A stretch of DNA of 64,000 bases, from NCBI GenBank assembly GCA_036378155.1, contig DASUXA010000044.1:1-64000 (forward strand). Reading direction: 5' to 3'. The translations under genes and the position numbers were made by a program. Shown piece after piece: positions 1-8,221 of this stretch (the first letter of the stretch is position 1; each line of letters starts with the position of its first letter). The notes beneath the pieces are model-generated. The model saw only the letters and a list, made by a program, of their open reading frames with translations, was not told where the DNA came from and ran no database searches. This stretch comes from DASUXA01 sp036378155. GTDB lineage: Bacteria; Actinomycetota; Actinomycetes; Mycobacteriales; Micromonosporaceae.

Positions 1-1
1 G

Positions 2-75
2 TGGCCAGGGGCGGGGTCGAACCGCCGACCTTCCGCTTTTCAGGCGGACGCTCGTACCAACTGAGCTACCTGGCC
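2..75 (-). tRNA. tRNA-Phe (GAA)
   Basis: On the minus strand the sequence folds as a full cloverleaf. The acceptor arm GGCCAGG (75-69) pairs with CCTGGCC (9-3), with discriminator A at position 2. The seven-base anticodon loop CTGAAAA gives anticodon GAA, and GTTCGAC marks the T loop. CCA is not encoded as far as can be seen. It is the last gene of a Glu-Asp-Phe series, an order common in actinomycetes. Confidence 0.96.
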
Positions 76-173
76 TTGTGCTTGGCTCATCGTACCCGCC
101 GCCGGGTCAGCCGGGGTGATGGGTGCCGTAACGCGAGCCACCGCGCGTGATCCACGCGCGGTGGTCGGCGTTG

Positions 174-247
174 CGGTCCTGACGGGACTTGAACCCGCGA
201 CCTCCGCCTTGACAGGGCGGCGAGCACTCCGACTGCTCCACAGGACC
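174..247 (-). tRNA. tRNA-Asp (GTC)
   Basis: Minus-strand cloverleaf: acceptor GGTCCTG/CAGGACC, anticodon loop CTGTCAA (anticodon GTC), T loop GTTCAAG, discriminator G. The 3' CCA is not encoded. It lies between tRNA-Glu and tRNA-Phe and is probably cotranscribed with them. Confidence 0.96.
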
Positions 248-267
248 TGGTCCGGCAGACCCGGTCG

Positions 268-340
268 TGCCCCCAACGGGATTCGAACCCGTGCTACCGC
301 CTTGAAAGGGCGGCGTCCTGGGCCGCTAGACGATGAGGGC
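268..340 (-). tRNA. tRNA-Glu (TTC)
   Basis: Minus-strand cloverleaf starting GCCCTCA, with a T-G pair in the acceptor stem. Anticodon loop CTTTCAA gives anticodon TTC, T loop is GTTCGAA and discriminator is A. It is the first gene of the Glu-Asp-Phe cluster, which is transcribed toward position 1. Confidence 0.96.
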
Positions 341-467
341 GGCCCCGCCATCATCGCACATGTGCGACTGAGCGGCTTAACCCCATCCGGCCCCGCCGGA
401 GGCTTGCAAAGCATACGTGACGGGCGGGGCGGACGCCAAACCCGATCCGTACCGCCGGTCAACCGAC

Positions 468-508
468 GGATCGGGGGTCCGCCGAGGCACTCGGCGGACC
501 CCCGATCG
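468..508. terminator. Strong stem-loop behind the polysaccharide deacetylase gene
   Basis: The arm at 469-486 (gatcgggggtccgccgag) is the exact reverse complement of 490-507, with a 3-nt loop. It lies 17 bp after the stop of the leftward gene at 524 and before the tRNA cluster. There is no clear U tract, as is usual in actinomycetes. Confidence 0.8.
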
Positions 509-523
509 AGCCGACGATCCGGG

Positions 524-1396
524 TCACGTGGGCAGGGGGATCAGGGTGTACCGAGCGAGCAGCCAGGGGATCAGTGTCCGGTACGCGGTGATCGTGTCCG
601 GCTTCGCGAGGTCGTGCGACAGGATGATCGCACCCGGTCGGACGTTCGACTCGACCGCGTGGATGATGTGGTTCACCATCGGCGTGCCGTGGCCGTACGT
701 CGCGGAGTCCCAGTCGCGCGGGTCGACGTACCAGTACAGCGGGGTCATGCCCAGCGACCTGGCGACGTTGACCATGGTGGTGGTGAAGTTGCCGCCGGGA
801 GCGCGGAAGTACTTGATCGGGGCGTCCGGTACCGCCGAGTGGATGGCGTTGTTCGTCGCCGTCATGTCGTTGCGGATGTACCCAGGGGAGCGCTGTCCCA
901 GGTCGAACAGGTGCTGCCAGGAGTGGTTGCAGAGGGTGTGCCCCTCGGCGACGATCCGCTTGATGAGCGCCTGGTTGTCGCGTGCCCGGAAGCCGACGAC
1001 GCAGAACGTCGCGTGGACGTGGTACTGCTTCAGCAGGTCGAGCAGCTTCGGCGTGTAGGTCGGGTCGGGTCCGTCGTCGAAGGTCAACGCGACTGCGCTC
1101 GACCCCGTTGTCATGATCGAACCGGCTGGACCGTGTCCGGTCGCGGGCTTCCGGTTGTCCGACGCGGGCGGCTTCGGACCCGCCGACCGCTGCGCGGGCG
1201 TCGGCGACGGGCGCGCCGACGACGGCGACGGTGAGGGACTCGGTGACGCCTGGGGCGACGGGCTGGCCGCCCCGCCGGCACCCGAGGCGACGGGAGACGC
1301 GTGCCACGCGGCGGATTCCGATCGTGCCTGCGCCGGGGTACACGCCGCCAGGAAGAGGCAGGCGGCGGTGATGATGGCGACACGACGTCGCGCCAT
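524..1396 (-). CDS. Lipoprotein polysaccharide deacetylase (NodB homology, CE4-type)
   Basis: The 290-residue protein begins with a lipoprotein signal peptide (lipobox LAAC, Cys19), followed by a Ser/Pro-rich linker of about 65 residues that would span the cell wall. The catalytic NodB domain fills the rest: TFDDGP at 105-110 supplies the Asp base and metal Asp, HSWQH at 158-162 the two metal histidines, RAPGGN at 198-203 and LSHD near 260 the remaining CE4 motifs. Such enzymes remove N-acetyl (or O-acetyl) groups from peptidoglycan, chitin or related polymers; which one cannot be told. The ATG start follows a 168-bp gap to the next gene, and a perfect stem-loop follows the stop. Confidence 0.88.
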   Translation of the reverse strand: MARRRVAIITAACLFLAACTPAQARSESAAWHASPVASGAGGAASPSPQASPSPSPSPSSARPSPTPAQRSAGPKPPASDNRKPATGHGPAGSIMTTGSSAVALTFDDGPDPTYTPKLLDLLKQYHVHATFCVVGFRARDNQALIKRIVAEGHTLCNHSWQHLFDLGQRSPGYIRNDMTATNNAIHSAVPDAPIKYFRAPGGNFTTTMVNVARSLGMTPLYWYVDPRDWDSATYGHGTPMVNHIIHAVESNVRPGAIILSHDLAKPDTITAYRTLIPWLLARYTLIPLPT

Positions 1397-1564
1397 GGGG
1401 GGCTCCGAGGGGGTCGTACTGAGGGGAGCCCTTACGTTATCCGAAGGTATGCCCTGTTGTGGATAGCCGAGCGCCCGATGTCCCGGCTCAGCCCGTCGGA
1501 TCGGCGACTCGGCGGTACCGGGCGCGATCCGTCGAACGGGTGGTCACCCGGCGCGCCGCGACGG

Positions 1565-2467
1565 TTACGCGGGCGCGGCGACCTCGGCGACCAGGGTCAA
1601 CGCTTGGCGCAGGCTGCGAGCCGTGAGGACCTGTTCGGGCAACTCGGACCAGCCGGGGCCGACCGCCACCAGCATGCCGCGGCGAAATGGCAGATCGCGC
1701 ACAACGCGGAGTTGCGCGAGGTTCGCGGTGGCGCTCGTCTGCGACCAGAGGACCACCACGCCCGGACCGGTACGCCGGATCGCCTCGTGCAGCGCGCGCG
1801 GCGGCACGCGAGCGCCCAGCATCCGACTGGGTAGCCCGGCTTCGGCGAGCGCCGCGGACAACGCCTCCAGGGCGAGCGTGTGCTGCTCCTCGTCGGCGCA
1901 GGCGAGCAGGATCCGGACCGGAGTACCGGACGGGGGTCGCGGTACCGACGCCAGCGCCGACGAGATCGCCACCGCGGCGAGATGTTCGACCTCGATCAGC
2001 CGTCCGGTCGCCGAGAAGCGGGTACCGATCCCGGCGAGCACCGGACGGACCACGCCGTCCCATGCGCCGACCACCCCGCCGACCCGGATCGCCTCCATGA
2101 TCAGCTCGCGGGCGCCGGCGCCGTCCATCCGCAGTACCGCGCGTGCCAGACCGCGCGCCAGCGGCGCCGCCCGCCCCACCGGTATCGAGTACCCGCCCCC
2201 GTCGCGCAACGGTCGCGACATCGGCGGGGCGGCTCGCGCGGACGCGGCGATCGCCCGGCTCGCCGCCTCGGCAGGCGGTACCCCGGCGGTGGTCAACCGG
2301 CGCATCAACTCCAGGCGGGCAAGGTCCTCGTCGGTGTACCGGCGGTGCCGCCCCGGCTCGTGCCCGGACGGTCCCAACCCGTACCGCTGGTGCCAGGTGC
2401 GCAGCGTGGTGACCGCCACGCCCAGTCGACGGGCGACCGCGCCTGCCGTAAGTCCCTCATCCGTCAC
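1565..2467 (-). CDS. litR: MerR-type regulator with cobalamin-binding domain, LitR/CarH-like photoreceptor
   Basis: Residues 1-70 are a MerR winged helix (AGAVARRLGVAVTTLRTWHQRYG, then GRHRRYTDEDL). Residues 100-300 match the B12-binding helical bundle plus Rossmann domain of CarH/LitR. Such proteins bind adenosylcobalamin and repress carotenoid genes in the dark. Glu161-His162 of the CarH Wx9EH motif are present, but the Trp is Phe151. EEQH at 193-196 offers the lower axial His196. I chose the GTG at 2467 because GGAG lies 7 nt upstream; it overlaps the end of idi by 11 nt. The gene closes the crtE-crtI-idi operon, which supports a light-control role, inferred rather than shown. Confidence 0.85.
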   Translation of the reverse strand: MTDEGLTAGAVARRLGVAVTTLRTWHQRYGLGPSGHEPGRHRRYTDEDLARLELMRRLTTAGVPPAEAASRAIAASARAAPPMSRPLRDGGGYSIPVGRAAPLARGLARAVLRMDGAGARELIMEAIRVGGVVGAWDGVVRPVLAGIGTRFSATGRLIEVEHLAAVAISSALASVPRPPSGTPVRILLACADEEQHTLALEALSAALAEAGLPSRMLGARVPPRALHEAIRRTGPGVVVLWSQTSATANLAQLRVVRDLPFRRGMLVAVGPGWSELPEQVLTARSLRQALTLVAEVAAPA

Positions 2468-3098
2468 CGACACACTCCACCCGACCCACCTCGGGCGACC
2501 CGCCGAACCCGGTCGCATCGCCGTTCCGCTGCGTCGACGCCTCGGCGACGACCGCCACCACGCCCGCCAGCCACGGCGCGTACGCCTCGGGATGCGCCTG
2601 AACCGCGTCGCGCAGGATGGTCGCCGGTACCCAGTCCACCTCGGCGACCTCGTCAGGATCGGGGTGGACCGCGAGATCGGTCGGCACCTCGCCGACCAGG
2701 ACGTGGTCGTACTCGTGCTCGACCCGCCCCGTCGCCGGGTCGGTCGCCCGGTACGCGTACACGCCGACCTCGCGCAGCGGTACCGCCGACACGCCGAGTT
2801 CCTCGGCGAGCCGCCGACTCGCGGCGGCGACCACCGGGGTACCGGGCGCCGGATGTCCACAGCAGGCGTTCGCCCAGCGCAGCGGGAACCGGGTCTTCGC
2901 CGCCGCCCGCTGCTGGAGCAGCAGCCGCCCGTCCGGGTCGCGCAGAATCACGGAGAACGCGCGGTGCAACTGCCCCGGCGCCCGGTGCGCCTCCGCGACG
3001 CTGCACTGCCCGCGCGCCACCCCCGCCTCGTCGACCAGTTCGACGAGGTCCCGCTCGCGACCGCCGGTCGAGGCGGTGTCGACGCCACGCACACTCAT
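2457..3098 (-). CDS. idi: Isopentenyl-diphosphate delta-isomerase, type I
   Basis: A 213-residue Nudix-fold protein that interconverts IPP and DMAPP, the starter pair for carotenoid synthesis. Visible features are the NACCGHP segment holding the catalytic Cys, the Nudix-like segment AAASRRLAEELG, and HEYDHVL with the catalytic Glu. Length fits the family. The last ~25 residues are extra and overlap the start of litR by 11 nt, so translation is probably coupled. It lies 55 nt downstream of crtI in the same direction and should raise precursor supply for the crt genes. Confidence 0.93.
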   Translation of the reverse strand: MSVRGVDTASTGGRERDLVELVDEAGVARGQCSVAEAHRAPGQLHRAFSVILRDPDGRLLLQQRAAAKTRFPLRWANACCGHPAPGTPVVAAASRRLAEELGVSAVPLREVGVYAYRATDPATGRVEHEYDHVLVGEVPTDLAVHPDPDEVAEVDWVPATILRDAVQAHPEAYAPWLAGVVAVVAEASTQRNGDATGFGGSPEVGRVECVGDG

Positions 3099-3153
3099 GG
3101 CTGCCTGCCCTTGTTCGCGGCTGCGGGACTCCGCTTCGCTGCGTTCCTCGCGC

Positions 3154-4638
3154 TCACGGTTGCCCTCCCGTTACGCGCTGCGCGGCGAGCTTTCCGGAGA
3201 TCAACACCATCGGTACACCCACTCCCGGCTGCGTACCCGATCCGACGAACACCACATTCGGTAACGAGGGGTGCAGGTTCGCGGGGCGGAACGGTCCGGT
3301 CTGCGACAGCGTGTGCGCGGCGGCGAACGGGGTACCGGCGGCCATGCCCTGCGCTGCCCACTCCGCCGGCGTCCACACGTGCGACACCTCGACGCCGTCC
3401 CGGAACCCGAGGTAGCCGCGCCGCTCAAGGGTGTCCAGCAGTTCGTCGCGGTACCGGTCGGCGAGCCCGCCCCGCCAGTCGAGGTCCGCGACCGCCAGGT
3501 TGGGCGCGGGGGCGAGCACGTAGTACACCTGCCGCCCCTCCGGCGCCAGCGCCGGGTCGGTCTTCGTCGGGACAGTGACCAGCAGCGACGGGTCGCTCAT
3601 CAACCGACCCTCGCGGATCACCTCGTCGAAGGTCCGTTTCCAGGCGCGACCGAAGTGGACGTTGTGGTGCGCGGCTTTCGTGTACACCTGCCGCGAACCC
3701 ACGTGCAGCACCACGCACGACGGCGAGTACCTCAGCCGGCGCGGCGCCCGACCCGTGGGCAGCAGGTCGCGGTACGCCACCGGCAGGTCCGGGTTGAGCA
3801 CCACCACGTCCGCCGGGATCCGCTCGCCGGTGCTGGTGACCACCCCGGTCGCCCGTCCGCCGCGCACCTCGACCCGGCTGACCGTGGTCGCGTACCGAAG
3901 CGTCACGCCGTGCTTCTCGGCAGCTCCGGCGAGCGCCTTCGGTACCGCGTGCATCCCGCCGCGCGGGAAGTGCACCCCGGCGACCGAGTCGAGGTAGGCG
4001 ATCACCGTGTACAGCGCCAGCGCGTCGTGCGGGGCGAGCCCGGCGTACATCGCCTGGAACGAGAAGATCCGCCGGGTACGCGGGTCGCGGAAGAACTCGT
4101 TGGTCCTGGTCGCGAGGCGGCGGAAGCCGCCGGCGAGGAGGAGCCGCAGCAGATTGGCGGTCAGAAGGTCGCGGGGCGTGTCGAGGTTGCGTTCGATGAA
4201 GTCGTGGCGCTCCAACTTCCACAGGTGCCGGGCGTACTCGACGAAACGCAGGTACCCGTCGGCTTCCCGGGGACCGCAGACCCGCGACACCTCGCCCGCC
4301 ATCCTGGCGGTGTTCGTGATCACGTCGAGGGTGGAGCCGTCCGGATAGTGCGCCCGGTACGCCGGGTCCAGCGGGGTCAGGTCCAGCCAGTCCGCCAGCC
4401 GCTCGTCGACCGCCGCCAGCGTTTCCGCGATCAGGTCCGGCATGGTGAGCACGGTCGGACCGGTGTCGAACTCGTACCCGCCGTCGACGAGTCGCCCCGC
4501 CCGACCGCCCGGCAGCGGTTCCCGCTCCACCACGGTGACCTCCCGCCCCGTGGCGGCGAGTCGCAGCGCGCAGGCGAGCCCGCCGAGTCCGGCGCCGACG
4601 ATGACGACCCGGTGCGTGGGTCCGGTGACGGTACGCAC
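3154..4638 (-). CDS. crtI: Phytoene desaturase (CrtI type)
   Basis: A 494-residue FAD-dependent desaturase. The N-terminal dinucleotide motif is VVIVGAGLGGLACALRLA and is followed by VVEREPLPGGRAGRL. The C-terminal carotenoid oxidase signature is VGSGTQPGVGVPMVLISGKLAA. The family desaturates phytoene stepwise to neurosporene or lycopene at the membrane; the number of steps cannot be read. Two in-frame GTG codons lie at 4644 and 4638. I prefer 4638 because GGGAGG lies 5 nt before it, while it overlaps the other codon. It starts 22 nt after crtE. Confidence 0.93.
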   Translation of the reverse strand: MRTVTGPTHRVVIVGAGLGGLACALRLAATGREVTVVEREPLPGGRAGRLVDGGYEFDTGPTVLTMPDLIAETLAAVDERLADWLDLTPLDPAYRAHYPDGSTLDVITNTARMAGEVSRVCGPREADGYLRFVEYARHLWKLERHDFIERNLDTPRDLLTANLLRLLLAGGFRRLATRTNEFFRDPRTRRIFSFQAMYAGLAPHDALALYTVIAYLDSVAGVHFPRGGMHAVPKALAGAAEKHGVTLRYATTVSRVEVRGGRATGVVTSTGERIPADVVVLNPDLPVAYRDLLPTGRAPRRLRYSPSCVVLHVGSRQVYTKAAHHNVHFGRAWKRTFDEVIREGRLMSDPSLLVTVPTKTDPALAPEGRQVYYVLAPAPNLAVADLDWRGGLADRYRDELLDTLERRGYLGFRDGVEVSHVWTPAEWAAQGMAAGTPFAAAHTLSQTGPFRPANLHPSLPNVVFVGSGTQPGVGVPMVLISGKLAAQRVTGGQP

Positions 4639-4660
4639 GCTCACCTCCCTCTGTGCGCCA

Positions 4661-5752
4661 TCATGCCGTCCGAGCGGTCGCCGCGACTGCGAGTCCGAGC
4701 AGAGCGCGGTACGTCGGTTCGTCCAACCCGGCGTCGCCCAGCGCGCCGACCGCGCGCCGGACCCGCTCGTCGATCATGTGTTCGACCTGCTGGTACGCCC
4801 CGGTCGCCAGGATCAGGTCCGCCAGGTCGTCGATCTGCTCGCTCGTCAGCGTCGCGCTGCCCAGCCGGTCGTCGAGCACCAAGCGCTGCCGCGCGGTCGC
4901 CCGTCGCCGAGCCAGCATGATCAGTACCGTCGGTTTGCCCCGGCGCAGGTCCTCACCGCGTCGCTTGCCGGTGACCGTCGGGTCCCCGTACACGTCGAGC
5001 AGGTCGTCGCGCAACTGGAACGCCTCGCCGACCGCGACGCCGTACCGGCGGTACGCCTCGGTGAGTCGCGAGGCGGCGCCGTCCGCCAGGGCGGCACCGA
5101 ACTGCAACGGTCGCCATACGGTGTAGCTCGCCGATTTGTACCTGGCGACGGTCAGCGAGCGGTCGACCGACCAGGTGCCGGGCGCTGCCTCGCCCAGCAC
5201 GTCGAGGTACTGCCCGGCGACCGCGTCCACCCGCATCGCGTCGTACACCCGACGCGCGTCGGCGAGGCGGGCGGGCGCGACACGGCTGCTGCCCATCAGC
5301 CGGTCCGCCCAGACCAGACACAGGTCGCCGGCGAGGACCGCGGTGGATGTACCGAACCGGTCCGCGTCGCCCCGCCAACCGTGGACGATGTGGTTGGACG
5401 TGTACCGCAGGTGCGCGGCGGGCAGTCCGCGACGCGTCGTCGCGGCGTCCATCAGGTCGTCGTGGATCAGGGCGAAGGTATGCATCAGTTCCAGCGCCGC
5501 GAACGCCGGCAGCAGTGGTTCCACCGGCGCGTCGGCACCGGTCGCGCCGCGCCAGCCCCAGTACGCGAAGGTGGGGCGCAGCCGCTTGCCGCGCGCCAGG
5601 GCGAGATCGCGGGCGACCGCGGCGAACGGTTCGAGCGCCGGGTCGACGGCGCCGAGCGCGAGCAGTTCGGTGGTGAGGAAGTCGGTCAGAGTGCGGTCGA
5701 TGTGCGGGATCAGCTCGTGGTCCTGCGCGACGTACAGGGTGTCGTTGGCCAC
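4661..5752 (-). CDS. crtE: Geranylgeranyl diphosphate synthase (polyprenyl synthase)
   Basis: A 363-residue all-helical trans-prenyltransferase. The first Asp-rich motif is DDLMD at 98-102 and the second DDLLD at 249-253; both coordinate Mg-diphosphate. GKRLRP near 55-60 is the conserved IPP-binding segment. Next to crtB and crtI, the expected product is C20 GGPP for phytoene. I used the GTG at 5752 (VANDTLY); the frame stays open further upstream but would run into the shared promoter region with crtB. It is the first gene of the leftward crtE-crtI-idi-litR operon. Confidence 0.92.
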   Translation of the reverse strand: MANDTLYVAQDHELIPHIDRTLTDFLTTELLALGAVDPALEPFAAVARDLALARGKRLRPTFAYWGWRGATGADAPVEPLLPAFAALELMHTFALIHDDLMDAATTRRGLPAAHLRYTSNHIVHGWRGDADRFGTSTAVLAGDLCLVWADRLMGSSRVAPARLADARRVYDAMRVDAVAGQYLDVLGEAAPGTWSVDRSLTVARYKSASYTVWRPLQFGAALADGAASRLTEAYRRYGVAVGEAFQLRDDLLDVYGDPTVTGKRRGEDLRRGKPTVLIMLARRRATARQRLVLDDRLGSATLTSEQIDDLADLILATGAYQQVEHMIDERVRRAVGALGDAGLDEPTYRALLGLAVAATARTA

Positions 5753-5822
5753 CCGACGAGCGTAGCCTAGGCGCCACAAGTTGCGTCGTTTAGTGAGTCG
5801 ATTAGTCGCGGGGGAGCCCGAC
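5753..5822. promoter_or_regulatory. Divergent crtE/crtB control region with 12-bp direct repeat
   Basis: This 70-bp stretch separates the two divergent carotenoid operons and must hold both promoters. It is less GC-rich than its surroundings and holds a tandem repeat, gcgtcgtttagt (5783-5794) and gagtcgattagt (5795-5806), 10 of 12 bases alike. This is a plausible operator for the LitR/CarH-like regulator, by position only. I could not identify consensus -35/-10 boxes. Confidence 0.5.
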
Positions 5823-6758
5823 ATGGACGACAGCCTCGACCAGGCGTACCAACGCTGCCGCGACCTGCACCGGCGGCACGGTCGCAGCTACTACCTGGCG
5901 ACCATGCTGCTGCCGACGTGGAAGCGGCGGCATGTGCACGCGCTGTACGGCTTCACCCGGTACGCCGACGAGATCGTCGACTCGTTCGACGAGGCGACCC
6001 CCGCCGAGCGCGCCGCGCGACTGGCGGCATGGGGCGACCGGTTCCTCGCCGGGCTGCGCGGCGAACCCGTGGACGACCCGCTGCTGCCCGCGGTCCTGCA
6101 CACCATCGAGGTGTTCCAGCTCGACCGCCGCGACTTCGACAAGTTCCTGCGCAGCATGGCGATGGACCTGCGGGTCACCAGCTACCGGACGTACCACGAC
6201 CTGCTGGAGTACATGGAAGGGTCGGCGGCGGTCATCGGCACGATGATGCTGCCCATCCTCGCCCCGGCAGACCCGGCGGCGGCGCGCGAGCCCGCCCGCC
6301 AACTGGGACTCGCGTTCCAGCTGACCAACTTCATCCGCGACGTCCGGGAAGACCTCGACCGGGGGCGGATCTACCTGCCGCTGGACGACCTGGCACGGTT
6401 CGCGGTCACGCCGGACGCGCTGCGCGCCGCCGCGCGTACCCGTCGGGCAACCCCCGCCATCAAAAACCTGATCCGGTTCGAGATCGACCGGGCGCGCGCC
6501 CACTACCGCGCCGCCGCCCCCGGCGTGGCGATGCTGCCGGCGAGCTCGCAGGCGTGCATCCGCACCGCGTACCGGCTGTACGGGGGCATCCTCGACGAAA
6601 TCGTCGCGCGCGACTACGACGTGCTGACCGCGCGGGCGACCGTACCCAACCGGCGTCGCCTCGTCACCGCCGCCCGATGCCTGGTCACCCCGCCCGGCAC
6701 CCGGGTCGCCGTACCAGCCGCGACCCGACCGGCTCCAGCGCCCGAGTCGACGCCGTGA
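5823..6758 (+). CDS. crtB: Phytoene synthase
   Basis: A 311-residue squalene/phytoene synthase that joins two GGPP to phytoene. The first Asp-rich motif is DEIVD at 49-53 and the second is in NFIRDVREDLDRGRIYLP. YADEIVDSFDE and the Tyr/Arg-rich N terminus are family-typical. The ATG at 5823 has GGGGAG 7 nt upstream. Its TGA overlaps the GTG of the photolyase gene (GTGA), so the two are coupled. It is transcribed away from crtE. Confidence 0.94.
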   Translation: MDDSLDQAYQRCRDLHRRHGRSYYLATMLLPTWKRRHVHALYGFTRYADEIVDSFDEATPAERAARLAAWGDRFLAGLRGEPVDDPLLPAVLHTIEVFQLDRRDFDKFLRSMAMDLRVTSYRTYHDLLEYMEGSAAVIGTMMLPILAPADPAAAREPARQLGLAFQLTNFIRDVREDLDRGRIYLPLDDLARFAVTPDALRAAARTRRATPAIKNLIRFEIDRARAHYRAAAPGVAMLPASSQACIRTAYRLYGGILDEIVARDYDVLTARATVPNRRRLVTAARCLVTPPGTRVAVPAATRPAPAPESTP

Positions 6759-8164
6759 CCGGCACCGGCACCAGCGTCGTGCTGTTCACCCGCGACCTGC
6801 GGGTCCACGACAACCCGGCGCTCGCCGCCGCGTGCTCGTCAGCCGGGCAGGTGGTACCCCTGTTCGTGGTCGACCCGTCGGTACCGGGCACCCCGAACCG
6901 TCGCCGGTTCCTCGCCGAAAGCCTCGCCGACCTGCGCGAGGCGCTCCGCGCCCGCGGAGGTGACCTGGTCGTCCGGTACGGCGACCCAATCGCCGAAACG
7001 ATCCGGGTGGCTCGTGCGACCGGCGCCGACGAGGTAACCGTCGCCGCCGACGCCAGCCGGTACGCGACCCGTCGAGCGCGCCGCCTCGCCGAGGCGTGCG
7101 CCACGCACCGCCTCGCCTACCGCGAGTTCCCCGGCGTGACCGTGGTACCGCCCGGCGCGTTGCGCCCGTCCGGCGGCGGCGACCACTACCGGATCTTCAC
7201 GCCGTACTGGCGGGCATGGCAGGCAGCCCCGCGACGCGCGATCCTCGCCCCGCCGACTCGGGTGACGTTGCCCGCGCCGTGGGCGCCGGACGCGGGCGGG
7301 TCGCTGCCGGACCCCGGCGAGGGCGGATCACCCGAGGCGGCGCGCGGCGGGGAACGGGCGGGTCGCGACCGGCTCGCCCGCTGGGCGCGACGCGTCGACG
7401 GGTACGCCGACCGGCACGACGACCTGCCCGGCGACGCAACCTCCCGACTCAGCCCGTACCTGCACTTCGGCTGCGTCTCGCCGGCAGAGGTGGCGGCACG
7501 CGCGGCAGGCGACACAGCAGGCGACACGCCGGGCGACACCGCTGGCGACTCGGCGCGCGACTCGGCGGGCAGCGACCAGTTCGTCCGGCAGCTCTGCTGG
7601 CGCGACTTCTACACCCAACTGCTCGCCGGCTTTCCCGACCTGCCCAGTCACGCGTACCGCCGTGCCGGCGAGGCGTGGCGCGACGACCCCGAGGCACTCG
7701 AAGCGTGGCGGGACGGGCAGACCGGGGTACCGATCGTCGACGCCGGGATGCGACAACTCGCTCGCGAAGGCTGGATGCACAACCGGGCGCGACTGATCAC
7801 GGCGGGGTACCTGACCAGGATGCTGCGCCTGGACTGGCGCGCCGGCGCCCACGTGTTCGCCGAGTTCCTGCTCGACGCCGACGTCGCGAACAACAACGGC
7901 AACTGGCAGTGGGTGGCCGGCACCGGCACCGACCCGCGACCCAACCGCGGGTTCAACCCGATCCGGCAGGCGCGGCGCTTCGACCCCGACGGCGACTACG
8001 TGCGCCGGTACGTGCCCGAGCTGGAATCCGTGCCCGGCCCAGCGGTACACGAGCCGTGGCGACACGCCGGGCGTGACGCGCGGTACCCGCCGCCAATCGC
8101 TGCACCGAGCTTCGCTTTCCGGTCCATCGGGACAGCGCCGGTGTACCGTGGACCGGTCAGTTGA
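6755..8164 (+). CDS. phr: Deoxyribodipyrimidine photolyase (class I)
   Basis: A 469-residue DNA photolyase that reverses UV cyclobutane pyrimidine dimers using FADH- and blue light. The N-terminal alpha/beta antenna domain begins VVLFTRDLRVHDNPAL. The C-terminal FAD domain shows RLSPYLHFG, WRDFY, MHNRARLITAGYL, and NNNGNWQWVAGTGTDP near the end. Residues 251-274 form an unusual Ala-Gly-Asp-Thr low-complexity insertion in the linker between domain segments, encoded by six 12-bp units. The GTG start overlaps the crtB stop by 4 nt, so carotenoid and DNA repair genes are expressed together. Confidence 0.93.
   Translation: MTGTGTSVVLFTRDLRVHDNPALAAACSSAGQVVPLFVVDPSVPGTPNRRRFLAESLADLREALRARGGDLVVRYGDPIAETIRVARATGADEVTVAADASRYATRRARRLAEACATHRLAYREFPGVTVVPPGALRPSGGGDHYRIFTPYWRAWQAAPRRAILAPPTRVTLPAPWAPDAGGSLPDPGEGGSPEAARGGERAGRDRLARWARRVDGYADRHDDLPGDATSRLSPYLHFGCVSPAEVAARAAGDTAGDTPGDTAGDSARDSAGSDQFVRQLCWRDFYTQLLAGFPDLPSHAYRRAGEAWRDDPEALEAWRDGQTGVPIVDAGMRQLAREGWMHNRARLITAGYLTRMLRLDWRAGAHVFAEFLLDADVANNNGNWQWVAGTGTDPRPNRGFNPIRQARRFDPDGDYVRRYVPELESVPGPAVHEPWRHAGRDARYPPPIAAPSFAFRSIGTAPVYRGPVS
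7505..7576 (+). repeat. 12-bp minisatellite inside photolyase gene (six units)
   Basis: Six imperfect 12-bp units lie head to tail: gcaggcgacaca, gcaggcgacacg, ccgggcgacacc, gctggcgactcg, gcgcgcgactcg, gcgggcagcgac. They keep the reading frame and code for Ala-Gly-Asp-Thr-like tetrapeptides. Such an array can expand or shrink by slippage. Confidence 0.8.
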
Positions 8165-8221
8165 CGTCCGGCCCGCGGGCCGATGAGATGGCCGAGCAGG
8201 CGAGCGGCCAGAGGTGCGACT

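Noticed and set aside
116..1234. Plus-strand open frame across the tRNA cluster
   Set aside because: It runs through three tRNA genes and opposite the deacetylase gene, and codes for a low-complexity Arg-rich product.
1400..1441. gggctcc/ggagccc inverted repeat in the leader of the deacetylase gene
   Set aside because: Seven base pairs with a 28-nt loop are weak in such GC-rich DNA, and no known riboswitch or operator is matched.
3113..3153. Stretch tccgcttcgctgcg... that looks a little like the dispersed repeat
   Set aside because: Only a short tcgctgcg core agrees; the hairpin and the rest are missing, so chance similarity is enough.
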